This document shows positions 50,990 to 60,048 of a DNA stretch of 64,000 bases, one piece after another. Made by a program: the position numbers and the translations under genes. The notes below the pieces were generated by a model. The model had not been told where the DNA came from and did not search any database. It worked only from the letters and a program-made list of their open reading frames with translations. Position 1 is the stretch's first letter, and each line of letters begins with the position of its first letter. Origin of the DNA: Hyphomonas sp. (GTDB lineage: Bacteria; Pseudomonadota; Alphaproteobacteria; Caulobacterales; Hyphomonadaceae); contig NZ_PNMA01000003.1 of the NCBI RefSeq assembly GCF_013823385.1, forward strand, positions 1 through 64,000, read 5' to 3'.

Positions 50990-52135
50990 CTATGGGCGAT
51001 CTTCGGCTGGTTGAGCAGATGCCAGATATTTCCGGATCAGTAGAGCCGCCCGCGCGGAAGCGGTGTCAGCTCCTGAATTGATGGCGGCGGCAAAACCGCT
51101 TGTCTGAAGCGCCACAAATCTGGGATGTTGAGACGCCGCAGACCGGATCAATGCAGGGGCTTCCTCAGCCGAACTGGCAACCTCGCCGAAGGTCCAGTGG
51201 CGATAAAACGGGCTGTCTTTCCAGTCCGCGTCATGCGCATTCAGAAAAACGCAGGGCTTTGGTGTTTGCAGGAACTCATAAACCTGGCTGCTCACATCCC
51301 CCACATAAATGTCGGCTGTCCGAGTGTAGTCCATGTTGATGGAGTGAAGGCTGCCGCCATCAAACCTCAGATTTGATGCCTGAGATAATCGGGAAAGTTT
51401 GTCGAACAGATGTCTGCCTTTGCCGCGTAGCCTCAGATGGGGAGCGACGATGAAATTGAACTCCGGCATCGTCGCAAACGCCTCCACCAGAGACGGCCCA
51501 AATCTCAGCCATGAGCCGAGATGGGCATCAAAGTGTGGATTGTACAGCGCCACCGGCCGGTCATTTTCAAAGAAGCGCGGAGGCGCCGCCGGTAGCACGT
51601 CAAACTTGCAATAGCCTATGACATGGCATGTATCGGCTGTCGCCAAGCCATAGCGCAGAAAGGCATCACGGTCCTTCTGACCCGCAACAAAAACCAGATC
51701 AAAGAGCCGTATACGGTCTTCATACCCTTTTTCCCGATCGCCGGCACCGTGAAGGATATGGATAAGCTTTGGAGACTGCTTGCCGAGCAGTTTCTTCAGG
51801 GCCGTTGATGTGCGTTCCGGCGTCAGAACGGCATCGTATCCGGAAATACGCCGGAGGCTTAGCAGAAGGTTGGGAAGGCGTGGCGGGCACCGATAGAGTG
51901 GCTGCCCCTGATAGAACAATGGCGTTCGCAAGACGTTGCGTGAAAGCTCTGGTGCGTGTGCCCTGATGAGATCTTCATGCCAATCTGTTGGTACAAGGAT
52001 ATCTGGGATCACGCCGCTGCGAGCAAGTTCTCTGGCAACTCCGAGAACATGTAACAGCTGGTGCGCCTCTCCAATCGCCAGCACGAGGATGCGAGGCGAT
52101 GGGACGGATTTTCCGGGAGAGGGAAAGCCGGACAT
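50990..52135 (-). CDS. CDP-glycerol glycerophosphotransferase-like protein
   Basis: A 381-residue GT-B-like protein. HGAGDREKGYE, IGYCKFDVLP, NPHFDAHLGSW and the C-terminal TADIYVGDVSSQVYEFLQTPKPCVFLN match the TagB/TagF family, in which conserved His residues transfer glycerol-phosphate from CDP-glycerol. No membrane segments. It ends a leftward unit (CDP-alcohol transferase, HAD phosphatase, cytidylyltransferase-like), 7 bp after the last, so it probably adds a phospho-polyol head group to a lipid or glycan. Acceptor unknown. Confidence 0.78.
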   Translation of the reverse strand: MSGFPSPGKSVPSPRILVLAIGEAHQLLHVLGVARELARSGVIPDILVPTDWHEDLIRAHAPELSRNVLRTPLFYQGQPLYRCPPRLPNLLLSLRRISGYDAVLTPERTSTALKKLLGKQSPKLIHILHGAGDREKGYEDRIRLFDLVFVAGQKDRDAFLRYGLATADTCHVIGYCKFDVLPAAPPRFFENDRPVALYNPHFDAHLGSWLRFGPSLVEAFATMPEFNFIVAPHLRLRGKGRHLFDKLSRLSQASNLRFDGGSLHSINMDYTRTADIYVGDVSSQVYEFLQTPKPCVFLNAHDADWKDSPFYRHWTFGEVASSAEEAPALIRSAASQHPRFVALQTSGFAAAINSGADTASARAALLIRKYLASAQPAEDRP

Positions 52136-52142
52136 GCGAGCT

Positions 52143-52862
52143 TTAAAAACCGCTATTCTTCAAACCTTCGAAATCCGCCACCGTATCCACCTCAGCCCAG
52201 CGATGGCCCTTGATCAGCACGGTCTCGACGCCGCCTTCGGTGCTTGCGATGGCGTTGATGGCTTTCAGGAACCAGGCCTGAACGCCGTCCTGAGTGCGCA
52301 TCATCTGCTCCAGCTTGCTGCGGAAAATCTCCGGTCCTTTTCCCTGGAAGCGCAGGATACCGATGGACTCTGCATCTGTTTCATTCGGCAGCAGGGTCTT
52401 GCCTATGGCGGTCAGGGATGAGCCGGAAAGTGATACCTTCATATCGTCGGGATCGTAGCTCGTCTTCTGATCAATTGTCACCAGGATTGGCGCGGATGGC
52501 GCGGCAATCACTTTCTCGATCAGGTCCAGCTTGAACAATGTGTCCCCGTTGATCAGCAGGAAGTCGTCATCCATCCGTTCCCGAACCATCCAGCAACTCG
52601 CAAGATTGTCGGCAACTTGAAAAAACGGGTTGAAGAACGGGGTTGCCTTCAACGGGCCGCTGCGGCCTGCAAGCTCGGCTTCCACCAGATTGGGAAGGAA
52701 CCCGGTTACAACCGTTACGACCCGGATTCCAGCCGCCTCGAGTGTGTCCAGCTGATGTCCCAGCAGAGTGGTGCCCTGCACCGGCAAAAGACATTTCGGA
52801 CGGGATTCGGTGAGAGGCAGAAGGCGGGATCCGCGGCCGGCACTCAGAAGGATGGCTTTCAT
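52143..52862 (-). CDS. Nucleotidyltransferase, LicC-like cytidylyltransferase type
   Basis: A 239-residue GT-A-fold NTP transferase. LLSAGRGSRLLPLTESRPKC is the nucleotide-binding loop with the G-x-G-x-R...K signature; FNPFFQVADNLASCW is characteristic of phosphocholine cytidylyltransferase-like (LicC) members, and LINGDTLF supplies metal ligands. It would activate a phospho-alcohol (glycerol, inositol or choline type) as its CDP derivative. ATGA overlap with the HAD phosphatase gene upstream. Confidence 0.85.
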   Translation of the reverse strand: MKAILLSAGRGSRLLPLTESRPKCLLPVQGTTLLGHQLDTLEAAGIRVVTVVTGFLPNLVEAELAGRSGPLKATPFFNPFFQVADNLASCWMVRERMDDDFLLINGDTLFKLDLIEKVIAAPSAPILVTIDQKTSYDPDDMKVSLSGSSLTAIGKTLLPNETDAESIGILRFQGKGPEIFRSKLEQMMRTQDGVQAWFLKAINAIASTEGGVETVLIKGHRWAEVDTVADFEGLKNSGF

Positions 52863-53548
52863 TTGGAAGCGTTCACTTTGTCAGAGAGGAAACCGATTTC
52901 AGGCAAGTTCAAGTCAGCGATTGTCAGATTCCTTTCGCGGGCGGCCTTCCGTAATCCCGAAGAGGGATTGACGGCAATTCCGTGATCGGAATTCAGAAGC
53001 ATATCAAGATCGGAGACGTGATCGCTGTAGGCGAAAGATGATCGTTCAATTCCATGGGCCTCAATGCGCCGGAGCTTTTCAGCCCCATAGCAATTGGCGC
53101 CCAGGAGCCGCGGGGCAGGGTTATCTTCCTCAGAAGACCAATCCAGCCGCGTCGCGATGACTTCATGAAATCCCAGCGCGCGGGCCAGTTTATCGGCAAC
53201 AAGATCGACAGAGGCCGTTGCGATAATCAGCCGGTCGCCCCGCGCTGCATGCCAGCGGATCGCTTCAACGGCGCCCGGCCGCAGGCCGGATGTGACCTCC
53301 CGTTCGATGAAGGCCTCCGCCGCAGCTTCCAATTCTTTCCTTGAGAGATGGGACAGCGATCTGAGGCTCACGACCTTCACTGAGTCCCGGCTCGCTAAAC
53401 CAAGTTTGTAGTTCGCGCCCTGCACAAGGATACGGACAAGGTGAAACAGGAATGCTGGCCGTTTCCGGTTCACGAAAATCAGGAAGCGGGTCCAGGTCGG
53501 AGCCCGTGTGATCGTCTTGTCGAGATCGAAGATGGCGATCGCTGGCAT
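52859..53548 (-). CDS. HAD-IB family phosphatase
   Basis: A 229-residue phosphoserine-phosphatase-like protein. FDLDKTIT is motif I (DxDxT), IIATASVDLVADKLA motif II, and FAYSDHVSDLDMLL motif III/IV. Such enzymes hydrolyse small phosphates, including glycerol-phosphate-type products of CDP-alcohol phosphotransferases. Start at 53548 chosen because the family begins with the first strand; the upstream frame overlaps the neighbour. 5 bp after the CDP-alcohol transferase. Confidence 0.85.
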   Translation of the reverse strand: MPAIAIFDLDKTITRAPTWTRFLIFVNRKRPAFLFHLVRILVQGANYKLGLASRDSVKVVSLRSLSHLSRKELEAAAEAFIEREVTSGLRPGAVEAIRWHAARGDRLIIATASVDLVADKLARALGFHEVIATRLDWSSEEDNPAPRLLGANCYGAEKLRRIEAHGIERSSFAYSDHVSDLDMLLNSDHGIAVNPSSGLRKAARERNLTIADLNLPEIGFLSDKVNASK

Positions 53549-53553
53549 GAGTT

Positions 53554-54690
53554 TCAGATCTCCAGCCAAGATGCGGGTTTTGATTTCCGGGCCATCGCCT
53601 GCACCAACCGTCCCCCGTGGAAAAGCAGGCAGACAAGCGTCCAGGCCGCAATTGCGACAAAACCCCATCCCGGCTGGCCGAAAATGACCGCCGCCATGAA
53701 GATCAGCATGTTGGGATTCCGGCGCGCGGTGATCTCCCGCATGAAGCTGTCGATGGGTTGCCAGACATGGATGTGGAATCCAAACCGCCGGATGAACTCG
53801 CCTTCTTCAAGCCGGTTCAGAACATATCCCGCAAGGATCATTGCCAGAGAGCCGGTCAGCAATGTTTGCGAAGGTCCGCCGGCCGCGCCCTGCAAGCCAA
53901 CAAACATCGCCCAATACCAGAAGGGGGGGTGGATCAGGTCGATCCCGTGGTCATAGATATTACCCCAATTGGAATAGGTCATCGTGGTGCGCGCGAGTTT
54001 GCCGTCCACCGTGTCCAGGAATGTCATGACCCAGGCCGCAGCAAGCCCTGCGGCCCACGCCCCGTTCCAGAACAGCCAGAAGACAATTACGACGAAAACT
54101 AGGCTCGCCGTGGTCACGGTATTGGGCGAAATGCGCAAAAATGCACAAAGGCGGGTGACGTGAAATGCTGGAACAGGCCACGCATATTTGGTCACCAGAT
54201 CGGTTACGCCCTTGTAGGATCCCTTGAACAGCACGCGTTCAATATTGATCGTCTTCTCGCGGCGCATCGACAGGACGTAAGGCACCTCACGCTTGCGCAG
54301 GCTCTTGTTATAGGCGTCCGCAAAGTCATGCATGTCGCCGGGCGTGAGACCGGCTGCCTTCAACGTCCCGCGGTCCGTGATCTGGTGCTCAAACAGCGCC
54401 ATAACAGAGGTGGGATTCACACCTGCGGGCAAATGTACCGCAATCAGCCGCTCGCCCATCCCGTCCTCCGATGGTGCCAGCAGCGCAGCCCCCGGCTGGG
54501 CCAGAAGGTTGCGCTGCAGCGATGGGGACAACACCCATTCAAGACCAGCCAGCAACTGGCCTTCTGCCTGATCCACGCCTGAAGCTCCCGCCTTGGTCCA
54601 GGCACGGCGTTGCCATTCCCGAAGATCAAGTCCCCAGAGCTTTTTGGATAATTCCCCAAGCAGGCGAACCGAGACGGCGTTTGATGTCAT
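53554..54690 (-). CDS. CDP-alcohol phosphatidyltransferase with extra N-terminal domain
   Basis: A 378-residue membrane enzyme. The CDP-alcohol motif DG-x2-AR-x8-G-x3-D-x3-D is complete (VDGKLARTTMTYSNWGNIYDHGID, given in two parts: DGKLAR and GNIYDHGID), with six to seven helices around it. About 170 residues come before it (VLSPSLQRNLLAQPGAALL, TLKAAGLTPGDMHDFAD), resembling the nucleotidyltransferase half of bifunctional inositol-phosphate cytidylyltransferase/DIPP synthases but without its catalytic loop. It transfers a phospho-alcohol from CDP to an acceptor. Start at 54690 chosen over a longer frame. First gene of the head-group unit. Confidence 0.87.
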   Translation of the reverse strand: MTSNAVSVRLLGELSKKLWGLDLREWQRRAWTKAGASGVDQAEGQLLAGLEWVLSPSLQRNLLAQPGAALLAPSEDGMGERLIAVHLPAGVNPTSVMALFEHQITDRGTLKAAGLTPGDMHDFADAYNKSLRKREVPYVLSMRREKTINIERVLFKGSYKGVTDLVTKYAWPVPAFHVTRLCAFLRISPNTVTTASLVFVVIVFWLFWNGAWAAGLAAAWVMTFLDTVDGKLARTTMTYSNWGNIYDHGIDLIHPPFWYWAMFVGLQGAAGGPSQTLLTGSLAMILAGYVLNRLEEGEFIRRFGFHIHVWQPIDSFMREITARRNPNMLIFMAAVIFGQPGWGFVAIAAWTLVCLLFHGGRLVQAMARKSKPASWLEI

Positions 54691-54763
54691 AAGGCGAATA
54701 ACTCTAAAGTGTGCAGCTGAAGGTGGGCTCAAGGATGAAGCCGGCAGAAGGAGAAAGAGCGTC

Positions 54764-55204
54764 ATGCATCGCAATGCAACCTTTGAAACATTTGGCGGCA
54801 GCCGCACTCTGATTTGCGATTACACTCACTGGAGTGTTCAGGTGCGGCCAAAGCAGGTCACTCTTGGCGCCCTCATTATCCTGTCCCACAGCGAGGCCAC
54901 GGCATTCTCCGCGCTGCCCACCGAGGCCTTTGCCGAACTCGCCACTGTTGTCAAAGATGTTGAGGCCATGTGCGCTGACACGTTTGGCAACACGAAGATC
55001 AATTATCTGATGTTGATGATGGTGGATCCCCATGTCCATTTTCATGTTCTTCCGCGTTACGCTGGCCCGGTGATGTTTGAAGGAACCGCCTACACTGATC
55101 CCGGCTGGCCGGGACAGCCGGTCCTCTCGGTCTCAGAGGGGCTGCCGGATGCCGAGCGCGTCGCAAACCAGCTGCGGGCAGTGTGGCCCAATCCTCGGGC
55201 ATGA
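54764..55204 (+). CDS. HIT-family nucleotide hydrolase
   Basis: A 146-residue histidine-triad protein. HVHFHVLPRY is the HxHxHxx active site; TLGALIILSHSEATAFSAL is the family helix. ATG at 54764 with AAGGAG upstream; the longer frame overlaps the divergent gene. HIT enzymes split nucleotide-linked phosphates. Located within the sphingolipid locus, possibly acting on CDP- or ADP-linked intermediates; exact substrate unknown. Confidence 0.88.
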   Translation: MHRNATFETFGGSRTLICDYTHWSVQVRPKQVTLGALIILSHSEATAFSALPTEAFAELATVVKDVEAMCADTFGNTKINYLMLMMVDPHVHFHVLPRYAGPVMFEGTAYTDPGWPGQPVLSVSEGLPDAERVANQLRAVWPNPRA

Positions 55205-55226
55205 TCGGCGGCACGCAACTGCATCT

Positions 55227-56024
55227 TCAGCCCTGCCGCCTGGCAGCAATAATGCTGCGGACCAGATCAAGGTCGGCCTGCGAGTCGACGTCGATGGCGG
55301 CTTCGGCAAAGGGCATGACGACAACGCCAGCGCGCGCCCCAAGCCGCGCAGAAATCAGCTCGAAAGCCCGGTGAACAGCGGGCCTGCCGATCAGCAGCCG
55401 AAGCGCCGTCACCGGACCAAAGCGCCAGGCGATCTTCAAGGGTTTCTTCCGGTCCTGCTCGGCCTGCTGCCAGAACCGGATGATCTTGAGCGCGTCCGGT
55501 GAATTGATGAAAAACAGGTTGCAACCCGACATCGGAGCCCCCCCGAAGGGGATATAGGTGCGCCGGGTTTCCGGATAGCTTGCCTGGATGGTGTCTTTCG
55601 CCGCCAGGCCCACAGTTAAATCCGCGCCGCTGCGAATGGCTTCCTTAACGAAGTAGTCCACCATCTCTGCTGTCAACAGGGCATGATCGCAGGTTGTCAC
55701 AAGGAGGGGCAGTTGAATCCCGCCATCAATCGCGCCCAGCAGGCTGGATGCGGGGCCGCCTGATACCGATAGAGCTTCGTTCACCGCGATTCCCGCGCGG
55801 GTTTTTTCGAGCACATCTGGGGCGAGACCGGACACATAAGGTGCCGCGCGCAGACGGCCACTTTGCGTCAGGGCACGGAGCACTCTTGAGAGCATGGGCG
55901 CTCCGCCAATATCGATCAGCGCTTTGCTTTCCACGCCATGGGCCGTGGCAAGCGCATCCCCGCTCGCCCGCGCGCCGGCCAGAACAAGCGCATACGCCGT
56001 GTCACGCGCGGTTGGGTCGCTCAA
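55227..56024 (-). CDS. MobA/IspD-like nucleotidyltransferase
   Basis: A 265-residue NTP transferase. YALVLAGARASGDALATAHGVESKALIDIGGAPML contains the nucleotide loop (shown here in parts: LVLAGAR and SKALIDIGG); TTCDHALLTAEMVDYF gives metal ligands. Starts at TTG in a TTGA overlap with the ceramide-synthase-like gene, so translation is coupled. It probably activates a head-group precursor for the sphingolipid pathway; the substrate is inferred. Confidence 0.8.
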   Translation of the reverse strand: MSDPTARDTAYALVLAGARASGDALATAHGVESKALIDIGGAPMLSRVLRALTQSGRLRAAPYVSGLAPDVLEKTRAGIAVNEALSVSGGPASSLLGAIDGGIQLPLLVTTCDHALLTAEMVDYFVKEAIRSGADLTVGLAAKDTIQASYPETRRTYIPFGGAPMSGCNLFFINSPDALKIIRFWQQAEQDRKKPLKIAWRFGPVTALRLLIGRPAVHRAFELISARLGARAGVVVMPFAEAAIDVDSQADLDLVRSIIAARRQG

Positions 56025-57205
56025 AGGGGTTTTCCGTAGATTCGATAAGTCTTGTATCGGGGCGTGTCGAACAGCGAGATGATGTTGATCAGATTGGTGT
56101 TTGTTTCCAAAATCCACGAGGCTTCAATATTGCGCACGCCTCGGGCGTGCTGCGCGGCCAGCGTCATGCTGCAGGTTGCCGCCATGGTCTGCACCCCGCG
56201 GCGCGTCTTGTGGAATTTCCGGCGCATTCCAGCGAGCGGTATCCGCGCTGTTTTCGTTCCCGCAATCTTCAGCCGGTGCAGGAACTGAACCCAGCCGAAT
56301 GGCAGCAGCCGCCCATTGAGCCCCTCCGCAGCTTCGAAAATATCGGGCAATACGAGTGCAAAGCAGGCTGGCTCCTCATCAATCAGCCCGATCCATAGGT
56401 TATCGGGGCTGATGAGGGGTTTCAGCTCTTTGGCCATATGTGTGATTTCGGCCTTACCAAAGGGCACAAAGCCCCAATTATCCGACCACGCATCATCGAA
56501 GATGTCGAGGATCTGATTGATTTCATTCTCATAGTTGCGGCTGTCCAGGCTGCGGATTCTCAGTCTCGGATCCCGCTCAAACCCTTCAATCAGCCTGCTC
56601 GCAATCGGTGGTGGTTCAAATGTCTCATCCATGCGGATCATGTAGGCGAACATGTCCATCGCCTTTGAATAGCCAGCCTGCTCCAGAGCCGGGGCATAGT
56701 CCGGCCGGCCATGCAGCATCATCATCACGGGTGGGGTATCAAAACCATCGACCAGAAGGCCGCATTCTTCGTTCACGGAGAAATTGAACGGACCTGCAAT
56801 CCGCAGCATGCCCCTCTGGCGCAACCATGCTTCTGCAGCCTTCATCAGCGCAGCGATGGTTTCCCCGTCTTCCTGCAGGGTATCGAGAAATCCGAAATGA
56901 CCGGTCTGATCATTGTGCCGCGCCAGATGGGCGGGATTGATGAACACGGCAATCCGGCCAACCGCCTGCGCGCCGCGCCAGGCAAGCAGTAACTCATGCG
57001 GCATCTGTGCGAGCGCCGGGTTGCGTCGGGGATCGATCTGCGCAGCGCGCTCAAATCTCAGTGGGGCACGCCAGGCTGGCAGGTGGCCATATGCGCGGAA
57101 GGGGAGATCCAGAAACGCACGCCGGTCCGCTGCGCTTTCCACCCGCCGCACCGTGACAGGTTCATTGCCAACATGGATATTCTGAATTGGCGCATGGATG
57201 TTCAT
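56021..57205 (-). CDS. bcerS: GNAT-like protein, probable bacterial ceramide synthase
   Basis: A 394-residue protein of the YghO-like GNAT superfamily group: GHFGFLDTLQEDGETIAALM, GMLRIAGPFNFSVNEECGLLVDGF, WGFVPFGKAEITHMAKELKPL and the C-terminal ASWILETNTNLINIISLF. In Caulobacter a GNAT-type protein of this description (CCNA_01212) acylates the sphingoid base, and it sits in the same neighbourhood of spt, acp and cerR as here. Predicted to transfer a fatty acyl group to 3-ketosphinganine. ATGA overlap with the DUF2141 gene. Confidence 0.82.
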   Translation of the reverse strand: MNIHAPIQNIHVGNEPVTVRRVESAADRRAFLDLPFRAYGHLPAWRAPLRFERAAQIDPRRNPALAQMPHELLLAWRGAQAVGRIAVFINPAHLARHNDQTGHFGFLDTLQEDGETIAALMKAAEAWLRQRGMLRIAGPFNFSVNEECGLLVDGFDTPPVMMMLHGRPDYAPALEQAGYSKAMDMFAYMIRMDETFEPPPIASRLIEGFERDPRLRIRSLDSRNYENEINQILDIFDDAWSDNWGFVPFGKAEITHMAKELKPLISPDNLWIGLIDEEPACFALVLPDIFEAAEGLNGRLLPFGWVQFLHRLKIAGTKTARIPLAGMRRKFHKTRRGVQTMAATCSMTLAAQHARGVRNIEASWILETNTNLINIISLFDTPRYKTYRIYGKPL

Positions 57206-57687
57206 TTGCGCAGCTCAAGCCGGACCGTCGTCATCTCTTCCCCGGCCTTGAAAGCGGCTTCGTCGAACGTGGGCATACGCAGTTTAAGTTTCTGGTTGTT
57301 GGAAAGCGCAAAGGGTTCGGCAGGAAGCTTGTTCCAGTGCCGGGCGAGTTCCCGGTCACCATTCACGTCATGATAGGCTGCGACCGCATACGTCCCCGAG
57401 GAGGCCAGATCGAAGCAGACCCGCTGAGACCCGTTCTCGGCAGGTACCCGCACCCGCTTCAGGCGAGAAGCCTTTTTCAGGAAGTCGCGGTCGCTCGGCT
57501 TGTACAGCTCGACGGTCAATATCCCCTCGGCGTAAACACCGGTTACGACAACTTCAATCTGCGGGCCCCCGTTTCCACAGACTGCGCCGGCCTCATCGGC
57601 CCGAATATTCAAGACATTTAGGGTTTGCGCCGCAGCTGTCTGGCAAAAGATCGCCAGCATCAGCATCAGAACCTTGCCAAGCTGCAT
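57202..57687 (-). CDS. Periplasmic DUF2141 protein
   Basis: A 161-residue secreted protein. Signal peptide LMLMLAIFCQTAAAQ; the DUF2141 core includes GTYAVAAYHDVNGDRELARHW and GLPxEPFALSNN-type segment (KLPAEPFALSNNQKLKL). Two extra cysteines (VCGN, VCFD) may pair. It heads the unit with the ceramide synthase-like gene and the nucleotidyltransferase. Function unknown; conserved near lipid genes in alphaproteobacteria. Confidence 0.85.
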   Translation of the reverse strand: MQLGKVLMLMLAIFCQTAAAQTLNVLNIRADEAGAVCGNGGPQIEVVVTGVYAEGILTVELYKPSDRDFLKKASRLKRVRVPAENGSQRVCFDLASSGTYAVAAYHDVNGDRELARHWNKLPAEPFALSNNQKLKLRMPTFDEAAFKAGEEMTTVRLELRK

Positions 57688-57817
57688 TAACACAGTCCTA
57701 TTGTGACACATATGCTTCAGTTTGTTAGTAGCGCTAAGCCGGTGCAGGGATCAATGGACTGTCACATGCGATGCTATAACAAAGTCAGCCGAGTGCGATT
57801 GGCCGGGGGAACAGCTA

Positions 57818-58996
57818 ATGATTGCCAGGCTTGATCGCTACCTGATCCGTAGCTTTCTTGGCATGTTTGCTGGTCTTACCGTACTGGCCATGGCCCTCTT
57901 GCTGCTGGAGCGGCTTATCCGGATCACCGAACTGGTATCAGGCTCGGGCAACGCCCTCCTGTCGGGCTCTTTGCTGATCGCCAATCTGATTCCGCATTAC
58001 CTGAATCTGGCATTGCCGGGCGCGTTCCTGATCTCGATGATCCTGACCATCGACCGGCTCAGCCGCTCAGGCGAAATCGTGGCCCTGATGGCGGCCGGGG
58101 TTTCGCTTTACCGGATTGTCCGGCCTTTCATGGGCGTTTCCCTCGTTCTGGCGGCTGCGTCCCTCCTCATCTCAGGCTTCCTTCAGCCCCTGTCGCGCTA
58201 CTCCTATCGCGAGATTGTCTATAATCTTCAGCACCAGTCGGTGCTGTCGGTGTTTCAGGAACAGAAGTTCGTTCAGTATAACGACCGGATCATCTGGACA
58301 GACAGTGTCCAGCCATCCAGCCGGCGGCTGGGACAAACCTTCATTCTCGAGACTGAACCTGACGGAACACGCACCGTGCTGACCGGCCGCACCGGCCTTT
58401 TGCAGGAGCCTCGCTCGGGAGAATGGGAAATCATTCTCCAGGAAGGTGCGGGCGCGACATATCGCGAAAGCGATGCGCCGGATGCGTATGACAGGATCGA
58501 ATTCGGAGAGCTTATCTGGCCGGTGATCCCGGATGCCGGGCAATACCGCGAACGCGGCAATGACGAGCGCGAGCTGTTCCTTTCCGAACTGCTCAGCCCA
58601 TCGTTAACTGCCAAGGGAGAAGGCATCGCGCCCGCCGTTGCCGCCTCAGCATTTCATGACCGCACCAGCCGCGCAGCCCTTCTGCTCGTCATGCCCCTCA
58701 TCGCCATCCTTCTCGGTCTCAATCTCGGCCGGATCGCCCGCTCCAGCGGCGTGATTCTCGGTATCCTCATCCTGCTGAGTGTCCAGAAGGTTCTGGAGTT
58801 CACTTTGGTTCAGACAAGCGAGGGCGTCATCCCTCCCTGGGTGGGCTTCTGGCCTGTCGTCGTGCTTGTCGGGCTCGTCGCGCTTGTCCTGTTCCAGCGC
58901 CTTTCCGAGGGCCGCGTGCTAGCTGGCGCCCGCAGGATCGTTGCCCGCCAGGGAACCGACTATGCTAGCGCCCTCGCCAGGAAGCAGGCCCCATGA
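57818..58996 (+). CDS. LptF-like (YjgP/YjgQ) inner-membrane permease subunit
   Basis: A 392-residue protein: two helices, large periplasmic jellyroll domain, then four more helices (ALLLVMPLIAILLGLNLG and following). It begins MIARLDRYLIRSFLGMFAG, the LptF/LptG signature. LptF/G with LptB2 extract LPS from the inner membrane. Housekeeping lptF/lptG usually neighbour lptD/surA; here the pair is coupled to a ceramide-kinase-like gene, so I infer a dedicated sphingolipid extractor. Start at ATG 57818. Confidence 0.9.
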   Translation: MIARLDRYLIRSFLGMFAGLTVLAMALLLLERLIRITELVSGSGNALLSGSLLIANLIPHYLNLALPGAFLISMILTIDRLSRSGEIVALMAAGVSLYRIVRPFMGVSLVLAAASLLISGFLQPLSRYSYREIVYNLQHQSVLSVFQEQKFVQYNDRIIWTDSVQPSSRRLGQTFILETEPDGTRTVLTGRTGLLQEPRSGEWEIILQEGAGATYRESDAPDAYDRIEFGELIWPVIPDAGQYRERGNDERELFLSELLSPSLTAKGEGIAPAVAASAFHDRTSRAALLLVMPLIAILLGLNLGRIARSSGVILGILILLSVQKVLEFTLVQTSEGVIPPWVGFWPVVVLVGLVALVLFQRLSEGRVLAGARRIVARQGTDYASALARKQAP

Positions 58997-60048
58997 CCAA
59001 CCGCCTTACCCGGTATCTGTCCCTGCTTTTCCTGCAGCGATTGCTCGTCGTCACGCTGGCGCTGGTTGCGCTGCTGGGCGTCCTGGACGCGCTCAGCAAC
59101 GCCGACAAGCTGCCGGCAGGCGCCGGGTTTGAAGGCCAGATGCGATACATGTGGCTGCGCCTGCCGGCCCTGTTCGACCGGATCGTGGTGTTCGCCTTTC
59201 TGCTGGCTGCGCTTCTCACCTACGCCTCGCTCTTCCGGCGCAATGAACTCGTGTCGATCTCTGCTTCCGGTATTTCCGTATTCGGACAGATGAGGACACT
59301 GGCGCCCGTCGTCTTCATGGCGGGTGTCGTCTCTGCTTTCGTTATTGACACCGCAGGCCCGCCTGCCAGCCGGGCTTTGCAGGGCTGGCTCGGCGCCGAT
59401 GCGCTACAGGAAGATACCCAGGCTCCTGAAAAGCTCTGGCTTTCCGATGGCCGGCTGCTGATCGAATTAAGCAGCATGCAGAATGATGAGCTAAGCGGCA
59501 TCACGATTTTCGAACGCAATGCCGAAGGGGCCGTCGTTTCCGTCACCGTGGCCGAAACAGCTCGCCCCGCAGAGGGGGGCTGGCAGCTTTCCGAAACCAG
59601 CCAGCGGCGCTTCGATGGCAATGCGCCCCGCGAGATGCCCTTCTGGCCAAGCCAGCAAACGCCGGAAAGCCTCCAGCTTCTGCTTGCGCCGCCGCGAGAT
59701 CTTGCCGTCGCAAATCTTCTTGCACTCAGTGAAATGCGCGGATCGGGAAGCCGCCCCTCCGGCGCTTATCTTCTCTGGGCGCTGAACCGTATACTGCTGC
59801 CTGTCACCGCAATTGGCTTTCTGTTCCTGGCGGTGCCGATCATGCAGGTCTATGGCCGGCGCTCCAATGCCGATCTCGCCGTCGCAGGCGGCGTGGCCGC
59901 TGGCTTTATTTACATGGTGGTGGACGGCATCCTGAAAACCCTGGCAGAAAACGGCAGCCTCAGTCCCATATTGGCCGTCGCGCTTCCAATCATCTTCCTC
60001 TTCTGCGCCAGCTTGTGGTTGGCATTGGACCGCGAGGTCAGAAAATGA
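58993..60048 (+). CDS. LptG-like inner-membrane permease subunit
   Basis: A 351-residue YjgP/YjgQ family protein with the LptF/G layout: MTNRLTRYLSLLFLQRLLVV, FLLAALLTYASLFRRNELVSISASGIS coupling region, jellyroll, and ILLPVTAIGFLFLAVPIMQVYGRRSN. Starts in an ATGA overlap with the LptF-like gene, and its stop overlaps the lipid kinase (ATGA). Partner of the LptF-like subunit; lptB, lptC and other bridge parts are not in the window and may be shared with LPS. Confidence 0.9.
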   Translation: MTNRLTRYLSLLFLQRLLVVTLALVALLGVLDALSNADKLPAGAGFEGQMRYMWLRLPALFDRIVVFAFLLAALLTYASLFRRNELVSISASGISVFGQMRTLAPVVFMAGVVSAFVIDTAGPPASRALQGWLGADALQEDTQAPEKLWLSDGRLLIELSSMQNDELSGITIFERNAEGAVVSVTVAETARPAEGGWQLSETSQRRFDGNAPREMPFWPSQQTPESLQLLLAPPRDLAVANLLALSEMRGSGSRPSGAYLLWALNRILLPVTAIGFLFLAVPIMQVYGRRSNADLAVAGGVAAGFIYMVVDGILKTLAENGSLSPILAVALPIIFLFCASLWLALDREVRK

